Source: Pseudoalteromonas sp. P1-25 (lineage in GTDB: Bacteria > Pseudomonadota > Gammaproteobacteria > Enterobacterales > Alteromonadaceae). Taken from it: a DNA stretch of 46,716 nucleotides. This document shows, piece after piece, positions 17,880 through 27,480 of this stretch. The notes beneath the pieces are model-generated. The model saw only the letters and a program-made list of their open reading frames with translations, was not told where the DNA came from and did no database searches. The translations under genes were made by a program, and so were the position numbers. Within the stretch, counting starts at the first letter, position 1. The number at the start of each line of letters is the position of its first letter. Where the stretch lies: positions 1-46,716 of the forward strand of contig NZ_LKDW01000030.1 of assembly GCF_001401805.1 (NCBI RefSeq). The letters run 5' to 3'.

Positions 17880-18868
17880 TGATTTTGTGCTTTTTCATGG
17901 GCGAGCTTAATTGCTTCGCGGATCGCTAATTCAAAACTGCCAACTTCAGCGTCACCAGTGCCTGCTAAATCAAGCGCAGTACCGTGATCAACCGAAGTGC
18001 GGATAAATGGTAAACCTAAGGTTATATTTACCGAGTTACCAAATCCCTTGTATTTTAGCACAGGTAAACCCTGATCGTGATACATAGCAAGCACGGCATC
18101 GGCTTGAGAAAGGTATTTATCTTGAAACAGGGTATCGGCAGGAAGCGGTCCAATTAAATTCATACCTTGGCTGTTTAAAAGCGCAAGCGTAGGTGAAATC
18201 GTTTCTATTTCTTCTGTACCTAAATGGCCGTCTTCGCCAGCATGGGGGTTTAATCCACAGACCAAAATTTTTGGTTGTTCAATACCAAATTTCGTTTGTA
18301 AGTCATGATTTAAAATACTAATCACTTTGGTTAGGCGCTCTTGGGTAATCGCACGCGATACATAAGCCAGCGGTATATGTGTTGTTACAAGGGCAACACG
18401 TAAACCTTCGGTCGCTAGCATCATGACAACATCTGAGGTGCCAGATTGCTGAGCAAAGTACTCAGTGTGACCACTAAACGAAATACCGGCTTTATTAATA
18501 ATCCCTTTGTGAACAGGGCCGGTGACAACGGCATCAAATGTACCGTCCATGTTTTTTTCGCTAGCAATACGTAAGGTATCAAGTACGTATTGGCCGTTTA
18601 AGTCGTCTAATTTACCTAGCTTAACCTCAGTGCCTAAATCAACTTGGTGAATATAAATGCTACCTGCAGGCGCAATGGCTGCAGGGGCATTTTCATCAAA
18701 ATCAATTAGTTCAATATTAAGGCCTAAGTGTTGGGCGCGTTCTTTTAATAACTGTTTGTCGGCGATAGCGACCAGTTGAGCTTGCCATGGTTGCTGCGCT
18801 AATCGCAGCAGTAAGTCAGGGCCAATCCCCGCAGGTTCCCCCGGGGTAATTGCAATTCGTAATGTCAT
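17876..18868 (-). CDS. pdxA: 4-hydroxythreonine-4-phosphate dehydrogenase PdxA
   Basis: A 330-residue NAD-dependent enzyme of the DXP-dependent pyridoxal phosphate pathway. It oxidises 4-phosphohydroxy-threonine; the product is condensed by PdxJ. Markers: [13 protein letters not shown] at the N terminus, FSGHTEYFA (metal-binding His), [26 protein letters not shown] and [13 protein letters not shown]. It starts 2 bases after the surA stop codon, within the conserved lptD operon. Confidence 0.96.
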   Translation of the reverse strand: MTLRIAITPGEPAGIGPDLLLRLAQQPWQAQLVAIADKQLLKERAQHLGLNIELIDFDENAPAAIAPAGSIYIHQVDLGTEVKLGKLDDLNGQYVLDTLRIASEKNMDGTFDAVVTGPVHKGIINKAGISFSGHTEYFAQQSGTSDVVMMLATEGLRVALVTTHIPLAYVSRAITQERLTKVISILNHDLQTKFGIEQPKILVCGLNPHAGEDGHLGTEEIETISPTLALLNSQGMNLIGPLPADTLFQDKYLSQADAVLAMYHDQGLPVLKYKGFGNSVNITLGLPFIRTSVDHGTALDLAGTGDAEVGSFELAIREAIKLAHEKAQNQ

Positions 18869-18870
18869 AA

Positions 18871-20166
18871 TTACTCGTCTATAGGGAAAATTTCAACATG
18901 GGCTTGTTCGCGCATTTCTTGCTGCCAGTTAAAACTTTCTTCTTTAAATTTACGATTAAACAACATGCCGTGCGCACGGTTACGTTTAGCTAGCTCAGTT
19001 TTATCTGCTACACGTTTATCTAAAAGTTGTACTATGTGCCAACCAAATTGTGTTCTAAATGGTTCACTAATTTGATTTTTATCAAGTGATAACAAAGTAT
19101 CTTTAAACGCGGGTACATACGTTGTAGGGTCAGTCCAATCATACTCACCGCCTTTAAGGGCAGAGCCTGGATCTTCTGAGTATTCTTTGGCAAGTTCTGC
19201 AAAGTCAGCTTTTCCTGCGCGTAAATCTTTGGCAAACCCTGCAAGCATGCTGCGCGCTTTTTCTTCACTTAAAATAATTGAAGGTTTGATAAGAATATGA
19301 CGAGAGCGAACCTCAGTGGTTTCTACTAATTGACGACCACGTACATCTTGCACTTTAATTATATGAAAGCCAGCACCTGAGCGAAGAGGGCCAACAATCG
19401 CGCCTTTCTTTTGACCTTTTACAGCCTCAGCAAATAATGAAGGCATTTCGTTGATACCCATGTACCCTAGTTGTCCGCCTTCGAGTGCTTTTGAACCGCC
19501 AGATGAAGAAATTGCAATACGTTTAAACTCTTGGCCATCGTTTAATAGCTCAATAACTTTGTCTGCACGGGTTTTTGCGCTGGTGATTTCATCGGGCGTT
19601 GCATCGTTTGGAATATCAATAAGGATATGACCAATATCGTACTCTTCAGCATTTTGACCTTGGCTTTCCATTATTTTTAACAGGTTATCTACTTCTTGTT
19701 GGCTAATATAGATACGGCGGTCTACATTGGCGCGAGTCACTTGCTGTGTGGTGATCTCTTTACGAATTTCTTCTCGGTAAGCCTGAAAACTCTCGCCTGC
19801 GGCTTCAATTGTACGACGAAGATCGGCAATCGTGCCGCCTTGATCTTTTGCCATATTAGCTAAAGTTTGGTCTAACTGGCTGTCTGAAATTTCAAGGCCC
19901 ATACGCTCAGCCATTTGCATCATAAGCGTTTGGTTAACTAAACGTTCTACTGCTTGTATGCGAAGCGTTTCGTCTTTAGGAAGTTGCTGGCCTTGTTCTG
20001 CGGCTTGGTTTTTAACACGATTGATTATGGTGTCTACTTCACTTTTTAAAATAACGCCTTGGTTTACAACGCCAATTACTCTGTCGATTTCCTGTGGGGC
20101 GGCAAATGCGCCATGGCATAAGCTTAAGCTTAAAATAGCTGTTGATAATAGTTTTTTTAAATTCAT
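18871..20166 (-). CDS. surA: Periplasmic chaperone and peptidyl-prolyl isomerase SurA
   Basis: A 431-residue protein with a signal peptide cleaved near GAFA-A (residue 22). The N-terminal chaperone domain (LDRV-type start [17 protein letters not shown]) is followed by two parvulin domains at about 173-275 and 284-383, each with the GG-LG/GG-Y loop, and a C-terminal helix. SurA escorts unfolded outer-membrane proteins, including LptD, to the Bam complex, which explains its position directly after lptD. The gap to lptD is 92 bases, long enough for an extra promoter. Confidence 0.96.
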   Translation of the reverse strand: MNLKKLLSTAILSLSLCHGAFAAPQEIDRVIGVVNQGVILKSEVDTIINRVKNQAAEQGQQLPKDETLRIQAVERLVNQTLMMQMAERMGLEISDSQLDQTLANMAKDQGGTIADLRRTIEAAGESFQAYREEIRKEITTQQVTRANVDRRIYISQQEVDNLLKIMESQGQNAEEYDIGHILIDIPNDATPDEITSAKTRADKVIELLNDGQEFKRIAISSSGGSKALEGGQLGYMGINEMPSLFAEAVKGQKKGAIVGPLRSGAGFHIIKVQDVRGRQLVETTEVRSRHILIKPSIILSEEKARSMLAGFAKDLRAGKADFAELAKEYSEDPGSALKGGEYDWTDPTTYVPAFKDTLLSLDKNQISEPFRTQFGWHIVQLLDKRVADKTELAKRNRAHGMLFNRKFKEESFNWQQEMREQAHVEIFPIDE

Positions 20167-20258
20167 ATTCTTTTTACTACTCTTCTAATAGTACTGCTTT
20201 AAAACAGGGCGTACTGCATTTTAGGGCTTTAAAGTATCACCTTAATTGCTCGTTTGCC

Positions 20259-22511
20259 TTAATTATTAAGAAAATACGGTCTACGGTAGCCAAAAATACC
20301 TTGTTGCAATAATTTTTGTGCATCGTAACGGCTCTTACTGCCCAGCCCTTTTAATACAAAGTTTAAACTAATACCTGAATCAAAAGTGGCTTGTTGCTGC
20401 CCAATAGATTGATTTAAATCGGTTTCAATCTGACGGTGGCCAGTAATTTGGATTGCCCAACAGCACGACTCATACTGTAATCCGCTTAAAAATTCGATGC
20501 TTCGATTATTTTCAAGGTCCCGATGATAGCTTGCAATAAATTGCCACTGTTCACTAATTGGGATACTTGTAAATACACCCGTTTGCTCGATTGTATTTCC
20601 TGAGACATCATTTGCATAGCGATGGTTCAACTGAACTAGCTCATTATTGTCACCTTTGTAATCAAGAGTGACATTTGACTGAATCATTTGCTTGCCATCA
20701 GAGTCGTATTGCATACCCGCAGATAAATACCAACGGCGATGCCAATGTAACATTGTTTGTGCGGCAAACAGCGCGTTGTAGTTAGTTTGCGAGTCTAAAC
20801 CTTGCTCAGTAGGTTTAGCCGAATCATTTAGGTAAAAGATTTGACCCGCGCTAAAGTTAAATACTTCTTCTTGTTTGCTATCAAATAATCGGGTTGTTGC
20901 ACCTAGCGTAAATTGGTTAGCTGCAGCTATACGGTCCACGCCTGAAAATCGTGTATCTCTAAATAGGCCAAAAAAGTCATCTTGTAAGCGAGTCGTATCA
21001 AACAGACCAATTTCTGATTGATCCTTATTCGGTGTGTATAAATATTGTATTTGTGGCTCAAGGGTTTGAATGCCATCTTCAAAAAAGTATGAGGTGTCGC
21101 GTTCAAAGTTAAGCTGCGAATACAAACGTACTTTTGGTAAAGTACGCGAAACGCTATCACTGTATTGCGTACCCGTTAAATCACCGCTTTGTTTGTAATT
21201 TGTTTGCAATAAACTCACTTCTGAGAGAAACGACCACGCATGCGTTGCGTAATTAAATCGCGCTTTTGGCTCTACATGTACGCGGGTAGCACTGTCTATG
21301 GCAATTTCTGAAGAGTCGTTAGTAAAGTGGCTTACTTCACCAGACAAACTAAAGTCAAAGTGATCAAAGCGCCAAGGTGCGGTCTGCGTAAAGCTAATTT
21401 GTGGAACTGCGGCATATGACTCTAAGTGATCACCCAGTACTTCGAAGTTTTGAAACTTAATATCGGTACGCCATGTGTCACCAAGGTGAGTCACCGACCC
21501 GGTACGATAAAGTTGGGTATCGGTTTTATTGGCGTAGTTAGAGCTTAAATCGGTGATGTAGTTATCATCACTGACGTTGGTGACGTCCACATTGGCTCGC
21601 CAGTCTTCACTTAAATAGCTTTGTTGTTGCCAATGAAACATGTAGCGCTCATCAAGGCTTGGCTCCGAATCATCACTATCTAAATATTCAATACCGACTA
21701 ACCCTTCATGCTGCTCGCTCAGGTATCTAAACTCAGTTTGCAACTGTAAGCCTTTGCGCGACATATAACGTGGCGTAATGGTGGCGTCAAAATTAGGCGC
21801 AATGTTCCAATAATAGGGGGTAACAGTTTCAAGGCCATAACGGTCGGAGCTTGAAATACTCGGTGTTAATAAGCCCGACTTGCGTCGCTCATCCAGCGGA
21901 AATGTGAAATAAGGCAAATATAAAACAGGGGTATCAAGGATACGTAACACGGCGTTATAGGTTTCGCCCCAGCCTTCTTCGCGAGAGAGGTTAATTTCAT
22001 CGGCTTCTATTTCCCAAACCGGTTTATCACTAGGGCAGGTAGTAAAGCTTGCATTCATTAACAATAAGCCAGACTCATCAACAGTGAGTTTTTCAGCGCC
22101 ACCTTTGCCTTGTTGCGCGGTTAAACTGTAATCGGCACCGAGTAGACTTATTTGAGAATTATTTAAATCGGCATTTAAACCTGAGCTGTTTACTTGGCTT
22201 ACGCGGTCTTGGTATGTAATTGGGCCTGTTGCATTGAGTAAACCGCGCTGTTTGTCTATAAGCGCAGTTTGTGCGGACAAACTCATATCAAGGGTGTTAA
22301 TATCAACATTGCCGGTAAATTCAGCGCTTTGAGTGCCTAGGAGCTCTACATCGTCAGCTTGTATATCAACCGATCCTACCGCTAAATTTGGTAGAGGTTG
22401 CCAAGCTCTGGTTTGCATTGAAATGCCACATAAGTTGTGTGCCAGTTCAGTTTCGGCAAGCGATGGTGCGCTAATTACGCCTAGCATCAATATGCCCCAG
22501 GTTTTGCTCAT
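20259..22511 (-). CDS. lptD: LPS-assembly protein LptD
   Basis: A 750-residue outer-membrane protein that, with LptE, inserts lipopolysaccharide into the outer leaflet. A signal peptide ends near SLAE (residue 20). An OstA/LptD-N jellyroll domain follows (about 45-165), then a large C-terminal beta-barrel. The four cysteines needed for the inter-domain disulfides in E. coli are all present: C28, C159, and the pair C683-C684. It is somewhat shorter than E. coli LptD (784). It is the first gene of the surA-pdxA-rsmA-apaG-apaH operon. Confidence 0.95.
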   Translation of the reverse strand: MSKTWGILMLGVISAPSLAETELAHNLCGISMQTRAWQPLPNLAVGSVDIQADDVELLGTQSAEFTGNVDINTLDMSLSAQTALIDKQRGLLNATGPITYQDRVSQVNSSGLNADLNNSQISLLGADYSLTAQQGKGGAEKLTVDESGLLLMNASFTTCPSDKPVWEIEADEINLSREEGWGETYNAVLRILDTPVLYLPYFTFPLDERRKSGLLTPSISSSDRYGLETVTPYYWNIAPNFDATITPRYMSRKGLQLQTEFRYLSEQHEGLVGIEYLDSDDSEPSLDERYMFHWQQQSYLSEDWRANVDVTNVSDDNYITDLSSNYANKTDTQLYRTGSVTHLGDTWRTDIKFQNFEVLGDHLESYAAVPQISFTQTAPWRFDHFDFSLSGEVSHFTNDSSEIAIDSATRVHVEPKARFNYATHAWSFLSEVSLLQTNYKQSGDLTGTQYSDSVSRTLPKVRLYSQLNFERDTSYFFEDGIQTLEPQIQYLYTPNKDQSEIGLFDTTRLQDDFFGLFRDTRFSGVDRIAAANQFTLGATTRLFDSKQEEVFNFSAGQIFYLNDSAKPTEQGLDSQTNYNALFAAQTMLHWHRRWYLSAGMQYDSDGKQMIQSNVTLDYKGDNNELVQLNHRYANDVSGNTIEQTGVFTSIPISEQWQFIASYHRDLENNRSIEFLSGLQYESCCWAIQITGHRQIETDLNQSIGQQQATFDSGISLNFVLKGLGSKSRYDAQKLLQQGIFGYRRPYFLNN

Positions 22512-22537
22512 TTATCGACCTTAATGCTCTTTGGTTT

Positions 22538-22568
22538 ATTATAAGCTAGACATAATAAAGGAAAACAA
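22538..22568 (-). promoter_or_regulatory. Possible promoter of the lptD operon
   Basis: On the minus strand TATAAT (22543-22538) is preceded by TTGTTT (22568-22563) with a spacer of 19 bases. The predicted start point lies about 20 bases before the lptD ATG. The -10 is perfect, but the spacing is long. Confidence 0.35.
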
Positions 22569-22583
22569 TGGCAAATACAGTAA

Positions 22584-22612
22584 TTGACCTATAAAAATAG
22601 ACATCTTATATA
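22584..22612 (+). promoter_or_regulatory. Sigma-70-like promoter abutting the amgK start codon
   Basis: TTGACC (22584-22589), exactly 17 bases, then TATATA (22607-22612), which touches the ATG at 22613. By sequence it is one of the better promoters of the window, yet its start point would fall near 22619, inside the gene. Confidence 0.4.
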
Positions 22613-23614
22613 ATGACACGCTTTGATAATTTACAACTATTTATAAATACGCACTTTGATGCTAAACCACACTCCTTAGTAGCCATTACTGGGGATGCCA
22701 GCTTTCGCCGTTATTATCGTTTAAGCTGTGCTGGAAAAGCGTTTATAGTGATGGACTCCGACCCACAAAAAGTAAATAACGCGCCGTATATCTCTTTAAA
22801 TAAAGTATTCACCGACAACGGCTTTTTACTACCCGAAATAATAGCAAGCGATGAAGAGCAAGGCTTTTTTGTGTTAAGTGACTTAGGAAATACCCACTTA
22901 GCCGATAAGCTTGATGAGCCAAATAGAGATGAATATTACAAGCAATTAATTTGTTTAGCGGCAAGCTGGGCCAACACGCCTGAATCAGCAGCTATGCAAA
23001 ATTATAATAAAGAATTTATACATCTTGAGCTGAATATTTTTAGCCAATGGCTGGTGACAGATTTTATTGGCTTAACACTCAGTGCAGAGCAGCAAGCAAT
23101 TTGGCAGCAAAGCTGTGAGCTATTAACGAACGCTATGCTAGCACAGCCTACGGTCACGGTTCATCGCGATTACCATAGCCGTAATATTATGTATAGCAAT
23201 GAGCAGTGGGCAATTATAGATTACCAAGATGCCGTGCGCGGCCCGTTGTGTTATGACTTAGTGTCGCTGTTACGCGATTGCTATTTTAAGTTGCCACAAG
23301 CACAGCTTGATCAGCTGCTTGAGTACGGGTATGAAGAATTTACAGCGCAAAAATTAATAACAGATACTTCTTTTGAGCAGTTTAAACAGTGGTTTGATTT
23401 AACGGGTATTCAGCGTCATTTAAAGGCGGCGGGAATATTTTGCCGCCTCTATTTACGCGATGGAAAAACCGGTTACCTTGATAATATTTTACCTACGTTG
23501 GATTACATTGTTGATGTTGCCAAGTGCTACCCTGAGCTTGCAGCATTAAGTGAATGGGTAAGTAGCACTGTAATACCAAAGGTGACATTAAAACTTGCAA
23601 AGGAGCGCACATGA
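22613..23614 (+). CDS. amgK: N-acetylmuramate/N-acetylglucosamine kinase AmgK
   Basis: A 333-residue aminoglycoside-phosphotransferase-fold kinase. AmgK phosphorylates the anomeric carbon of MurNAc (and GlcNAc) in the recycling route that bypasses de novo UDP-MurNAc synthesis and so fosfomycin. Motifs: GDASFRRYYRL (28-38, nucleotide loop), catalytic HRDYHSRN (184-191) and metal-binding IIDYQD (201-206). It overlaps murU by four bases and lies divergent to lptD, the same arrangement as in Pseudomonas. No ribosome binding site is visible before the ATG, and no alternative start exists before residue 47. Confidence 0.88.
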   Translation: MTRFDNLQLFINTHFDAKPHSLVAITGDASFRRYYRLSCAGKAFIVMDSDPQKVNNAPYISLNKVFTDNGFLLPEIIASDEEQGFFVLSDLGNTHLADKLDEPNRDEYYKQLICLAASWANTPESAAMQNYNKEFIHLELNIFSQWLVTDFIGLTLSAEQQAIWQQSCELLTNAMLAQPTVTVHRDYHSRNIMYSNEQWAIIDYQDAVRGPLCYDLVSLLRDCYFKLPQAQLDQLLEYGYEEFTAQKLITDTSFEQFKQWFDLTGIQRHLKAAGIFCRLYLRDGKTGYLDNILPTLDYIVDVAKCYPELAALSEWVSSTVIPKVTLKLAKERT

Positions 23615-24273
23615 AAGCCATGATTTTAGCTGCCGGGCGAGGCCAGCGAATGATGCCGCTTACTCAAGCTATGCCTAAACCTATGCTAAAAGTGGCGGGT
23701 AAACCGCTGATTGAGCATCATATTAATAACCTCAAAGCCGCTGGCATTACTGACATTGTTATAAACCTAGCTTGGCAAGGGGATAAAATAAAAAGCTACT
23801 TTAGAAATGGCGCTGAGTTTGGTGTGAGCATTGAATATAGCCAAGAGGCTGAGGGCGGACTTGAAACCGCAGGAGGGATCATTCAGGCGCTGCCACTGCT
23901 TGGCGAGCAATTTATTGTAATTAATGGTGATGTATACACAGATTACGATGTGAATGCGCTTACACAATTGCACCTGCAAGATGGCGAGGCCCACATTGTG
24001 TTAGTCGAAAACCCTCCTCACAATGAAAAAGGGGATTTTGCGTTAAGCCACTTATCGGCTGAAAGTCAAAAGTATACATTTTCGGGAATCAGCCGTTACC
24101 AGGCAGATTTTTTCAAAGGGCTAGCGCCAGGTGTGCGCCCACTTGGACCAATATTGCGAGAAAAACTCGCTCAACATGTTATCTCAACTGAGCTTTATAT
24201 AGGTCAATGGGACGATATCGGCACACCACAGCGACTCGCGCAGCTCAACGAGCGCATACAAAGCACACTTTAA
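23611..24273 (+). CDS. murU: N-acetylmuramate alpha-1-phosphate uridylyltransferase MurU
   Basis: A 220-residue nucleotidyltransferase that makes UDP-MurNAc from MurNAc-1-phosphate and UTP. Markers: MILAAGRGQRMMPLT (4-18), MPKPMLKVAGKPLIEHHI, the metal-binding INGDVYTDYD (about 109-118) and WDDIGTPQRL near the C terminus. It is translationally coupled to amgK through an ATGA overlap, which supports the assignment over general sugar-1-phosphate nucleotidyltransferases. Confidence 0.9.
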   Translation: MKAMILAAGRGQRMMPLTQAMPKPMLKVAGKPLIEHHINNLKAAGITDIVINLAWQGDKIKSYFRNGAEFGVSIEYSQEAEGGLETAGGIIQALPLLGEQFIVINGDVYTDYDVNALTQLHLQDGEAHIVLVENPPHNEKGDFALSHLSAESQKYTFSGISRYQADFFKGLAPGVRPLGPILREKLAQHVISTELYIGQWDDIGTPQRLAQLNERIQSTL

Positions 24274-24290
24274 TAGAGGCAGTTAATTAG

Positions 24291-25151
24291 ATGTGGGGAA
24301 AAATACTCGGTTTTTGTTTTGGCTTTATGTTTGGCAAGATTTTTGGTGCCATTTTAGGTTTATACCTCGGCCATTTATTTGATAAAAGCTTAAAAAACGA
24401 TTTTGATAAAGCCGGGGGCTTTTCAGGTTTGTTTAAAGGTGATGATGTGAATGAGCGTCAGGCGTTGTTTTTTTCGAGCTGTTTTGCAGTTATGGGGCAT
24501 ATAGCAAAGTCGAACGGTCGCGTAAGCGAAGTGCACATAAAAGCGGCAAGTATGTTTATGGACGAAATGGGGCTAAAAGGCGACGAACGTCGCGAAGCTC
24601 AACATGCATTTCAATCTGGTAAAGACAGCGACTTTTCGATTAAAGAAACGGTACATGACTTTAAAGAACGTTTTGCAAAACGTTACGACTTACTGCAATT
24701 GTTCTTAGAAATTCAAATTCAAATGGCATTTTCAGATGGCGTACTCGCAGAGCAAGAAAAACAGCTGTTACAAGAGGTAAGTAAACAATTGGGTATTTCT
24801 AAAACCCATTTTGCTTTTATTCTTAAGCGCTACCAAGCTGAATTTAGTTTTAGACAGCAACAACAACAGTATAAGCAACAGCAGCAAGGTCAAAGTAGCA
24901 GTTACCGTGAAGGAACTGGCCATCATGTGCCCCCTAATAACAGCATGAACCGCTCCCAGGCCTTGGCTTTATTAGGGTTAAGTAGCGACGCGACGCAACG
25001 AGATATTAAAGTCGCGTATCGTAAATTAATGGCGCAGCATCATCCTGATAAATTAGTCTCTCAAGGGCTGCCTAAGCACATGATGGAAGTAGCTGTTAAA
25101 AAAAGCCAAGATATTCAAGCGGCTTACGAGTATTTAAAAAAGGCGGCGTAA
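24291..25151 (+). CDS. djlA: Membrane-anchored co-chaperone DjlA
   Basis: A 286-residue type III membrane DnaJ-like protein that stimulates DnaK at the inner membrane. The N-terminal membrane segment (about 5-30) is rich in glycines at regular spacing (GFCFGFMFGKIFGAILG), typical of the DjlA dimerising helix. A TerB-like helical domain follows (about 55-185), then a Gln-rich linker (189-199) and a C-terminal J domain with HPD at 251-253. It is followed by a convergent gene whose 3' end overlaps it by 18 bases. Confidence 0.93.
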   Translation: MWGKILGFCFGFMFGKIFGAILGLYLGHLFDKSLKNDFDKAGGFSGLFKGDDVNERQALFFSSCFAVMGHIAKSNGRVSEVHIKAASMFMDEMGLKGDERREAQHAFQSGKDSDFSIKETVHDFKERFAKRYDLLQLFLEIQIQMAFSDGVLAEQEKQLLQEVSKQLGISKTHFAFILKRYQAEFSFRQQQQQYKQQQQGQSSSYREGTGHHVPPNNSMNRSQALALLGLSSDATQRDIKVAYRKLMAQHHPDKLVSQGLPKHMMEVAVKKSQDIQAAYEYLKKAA

Positions 25152-26084
25152 AAAGCCGTCTATTATTTTGCTTAAGCGAGCATGCTGCTCTGGCGCATCG
25201 CGTAGGCCAAACAGTTGGCGCTGACGGTAATCAAATTTAGCATTACGATTTACCCAGCGCTGACGGTTTTTAAGGCTCATAAGTATATCGGTATTATCAT
25301 TTGCATAGTAAATATCAAGCAAAGCGGGGGTCACTAGGGATGACGTTTGCGCTAAACCCTTATTGCGCTGTGTATTGGGTAAATAACTACTTAAACTTAT
25401 AAACGCATCTATTCGCGAGTCAGGAAAGTTTGCATAGTATTCTAGCAATACTCCCGCACTGGTACCTTGTGCTATAACGACAATATTATTTGGCTCGCTC
25501 ATCGCGTTTTGATAGAGCGCCTCATAACGCATTATTAAATTAGTTTTGTAGTTACTTAGTACCTCATCACTCACCAAATCAATGGCATTAACAAAATGTG
25601 GCTCTTGGGCTGCTGTGGCTGCATCGTCGCTGTTATTTTGCGCCGTTTCTGTAGGGGCTTCATTTTGCGCGGGCTTAGTTGATTGGGTCGCTGATTGTGC
25701 AGGCGCAGCCATGTTACTTGCTTGCCAATCTATATCGGGTACTGTCATGGCGTAGGTTGTGTAACCTAAATTAGTAAGCGCTTTTCGCAGGTAACTCATG
25801 CCAGCATTGCTGGTGGGGGTCGAGTTCCAATCAGGAATGAGTAATACAATGCCTCTAAACTCGCGGCTCATGTATTCGCTATACAAGCTTAAAAACTCTG
25901 TATCACCAGCAAGTATGGGTTTAATTTCATCATTGGGTAGTAGGCGTTTTATATCGCTATTTTCGATACTTGATAAAGCAGGCGGTGATATATGCTCTGC
26001 AGCACTGGCATAGGCGCTTAAGCATAACGCCGAGCAACAACATACACTGTGTAGTGTTTTTTTGATTAGCCGCGCAAATATCAT
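25134..26084 (-). CDS. DUF3530 family exported alpha/beta-hydrolase-like protein
   Basis: A 316-residue protein with an N-terminal signal peptide ending near AYASA-A (residue 28). The fold appears to be alpha/beta hydrolase: VLLIPDWNSTP (about 80-90) and a nucleophile-elbow-like GTSAG with S209. DUF3530 proteins are of unknown function. Residues 124-161 form a low-complexity Ala/Gln/Thr/Pro insert between two core strands. The gene lies inside the otherwise conserved rapA-lptD block and converges on djlA with overlapping 3' ends. Confidence 0.82.
   Translation of the reverse strand: MIFARLIKKTLHSVCCCSALCLSAYASAAEHISPPALSSIENSDIKRLLPNDEIKPILAGDTEFLSLYSEYMSREFRGIVLLIPDWNSTPTSNAGMSYLRKALTNLGYTTYAMTVPDIDWQASNMAAPAQSATQSTKPAQNEAPTETAQNNSDDAATAAQEPHFVNAIDLVSDEVLSNYKTNLIMRYEALYQNAMSEPNNIVVIAQGTSAGVLLEYYANFPDSRIDAFISLSSYLPNTQRNKGLAQTSSLVTPALLDIYYANDNTDILMSLKNRQRWVNRNAKFDYRQRQLFGLRDAPEQHARLSKIIDGFLRRLF
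25136..25169. terminator. Terminator-like hairpin shared by djlA and the DUF3530 gene
   Basis: GGCGGC (25142-25147) and GCCGTC (25155-25160) can pair with one G-U on the plus strand; TATTATTTT follows. On the minus strand the hairpin has one mismatch and a run of six T (25141-25136). It overlaps both 3' ends. Confidence 0.45.
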
Positions 26085-26165
26085 AGTAAGCCCAAAACAT
26101 AAGTAATAACTAAGTATCGGCGCGCTAAGGTAAAAGTTTAGTACTAACTTTGTGAGCTTTACCTA

Positions 26166-26819
26166 TTAAAAATCGGGCTCTACCTCAAAGGTCATTACTT
26201 GCTCGGTCACGGGGTGTTTTAGTTGCAACATTTGTGCATGCAGTTGTAAACGTGGTGCCGCGGCTAGGGCCTCTTTATGGGCATAAAGTCTATCGCCCAG
26301 TATTGGGTGGCCAAGGCTTAGCATGTGCACGCGTAATTGGTGTGAGCGCCCTGTAATTGGCGTGAGCTCTACACGTGTTGCGTGCGCTTCTTTTGCCAGT
26401 ATTTTAAAGTGAGTGAGCGAGGGCTTACCGTTTTCATGATCAACCATTTGCTTAGGGCGATTAGGCCAATCACATATAAGGGGTAAATCAACCGACCCAG
26501 TATCTTGCTCAAGTTGGCCGTAAACACGTGCAATATAGCGTTTTGCCGTTTCACGCTCTTGAAACTGCATACTTAAATGCCGATGCGCAGCCTTATTCAT
26601 AGCAAGGCAAAGTATGCCTGAGGTTGCCATATCTAGGCGGTGCACTATTTTAGCTGTAGGAAAAACACGGTTAACGCGATTAATTAAGCTATCGGCATGT
26701 TTTGGATCTTTACCTGGGACGGTTAAAAGTTCGCTGGGTTTATTAACGATGAGCAAGTCGTCATCTTGGTGCAGTATTGTTAAATACGGACTCATTGGGG
26801 GATTGTAATTAACTAACAC
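26166..26819 (-). CDS. rluA: Dual-specificity RNA pseudouridine synthase RluA
   Basis: A 217-residue pseudouridine synthase that in E. coli modifies 23S rRNA U746 and tRNA U32. The catalytic Asp is in VHRLDMATSG; further markers are DLPLICDWPNRPKQ and PITGRSHQLRVHMLSLGHPILGD, which closely match E. coli RluA (219 residues). The start is a GTG at 26819: it keeps the conserved N-terminal NYNPP, whereas the ATG eight codons later would lose it. Confidence 0.94.
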   Translation of the reverse strand: MLVNYNPPMSPYLTILHQDDDLLIVNKPSELLTVPGKDPKHADSLINRVNRVFPTAKIVHRLDMATSGILCLAMNKAAHRHLSMQFQERETAKRYIARVYGQLEQDTGSVDLPLICDWPNRPKQMVDHENGKPSLTHFKILAKEAHATRVELTPITGRSHQLRVHMLSLGHPILGDRLYAHKEALAAAPRLQLHAQMLQLKHPVTEQVMTFEVEPDF

Positions 26820-26915
26820 GGCCGACCTCAGTAATTTTGCAGGGCGCTATTTTAGTGGAGCGAGCGCAAAGCCTCAAGGGAAAAGGTAAAAGTTTAATTG
26901 CATGCTTTTTAATCT

Positions 26916-26931
26916 GGTGTAAAATTACACC
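26916..26931. promoter_or_regulatory. Likely ParD operator upstream of parDE
   Basis: GGTGTAA-AA-TTACACC is a perfect inverted repeat of seven bases per arm, 25 bases before the parD ATG. It covers an AT-rich -10-like stretch (TAAAAT), as expected for autorepression by a ribbon-helix-helix antitoxin. Confidence 0.65.
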
Positions 26932-26955
26932 AACCTAAAGTTATGGGAACATATT

Positions 26956-27183
26956 ATGGCAAGGCAAAGTATTTCACTTACTGAACAAAATGATTTATGG
27001 CTACGTAATCACGTTGAAAACATAGGTGATTATGCTAATAAAAGTGAATTGGTGAACGATTTAATTCGCCGTGCAAGAAGGGCTGAAGCTATAAACAGTA
27101 AGCTTGCTAACGCAGAAAAAAGCGATTTTAACGCTCAATCTGCCGATCAAATGTTAGTAGAATTTAAAGCAAGCATTAAGTAG
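26956..27183 (+). CDS. parD: ParD-type antitoxin (ribbon-helix-helix)
   Basis: A 75-residue type II antitoxin. The N-terminal ribbon-helix-helix DNA-binding part is clear (RQSISLTEQNDLWLRNHV, then the turn DYANKSELVNDLIRRARR). The C-terminal tail would wrap around ParE. Its stop codon shares one base with the toxin start. Together with ParE it probably represses its own promoter through the palindrome at 26916. Confidence 0.9.
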   Translation: MARQSISLTEQNDLWLRNHVENIGDYANKSELVNDLIRRARRAEAINSKLANAEKSDFNAQSADQMLVEFKASIK

Positions 27184-27470
27184 TGCGCACATTTAAACTT
27201 TCAAACGATGCCAAAGAGGATTTACGTCGCATTTATCAATATGACTGTCACGCATTTTCACAACAGCAAGCGGATAATTATTTTTATAGTTTCTTCTCTA
27301 TGTTTGAAAAACTAGCAGCAAATCCTTATTCATACCAATCAGTTGATCATATACGCACAGGCTATCGACGTGCCGTTTGTGGCTCAGATAGCATTTATTA
27401 CAGAATTACAGAAACTGATGTTGAAATAATGGCTATATTAGGTGGCCAAGATACTGATGAGTGGTTCTAG
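27183..27470 (+). CDS. parE: ParE-type toxin (RelE/ParE superfamily)
   Basis: A 95-residue toxin with the ParE fold. Markers: KLSNDAKEDLRRIYQYD at the N terminus, an NPYSYQSVDHIRTGYRRAVCG region, then YYRITETDVEIMAILGGQD. Chromosomal ParE toxins usually inhibit DNA gyrase; some relatives are inactive or have other targets. The start is a GTG overlapping the parD stop by one base. The frame is intact. The pair sits between rluA and rapA, which are adjacent in E. coli, so it is probably an insertion. Confidence 0.9.
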   Translation: MRTFKLSNDAKEDLRRIYQYDCHAFSQQQADNYFYSFFSMFEKLAANPYSYQSVDHIRTGYRRAVCGSDSIYYRITETDVEIMAILGGQDTDEWF

Positions 27471-27480
27471 AGGTGAATGT

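Noticed and set aside
26124..26165. AT-rich near-palindrome AAAGTTTAGTACTAACTTT after rluA.
   Set aside because: The arms are short and AT-rich and there is no T run, so I cannot separate it from chance.
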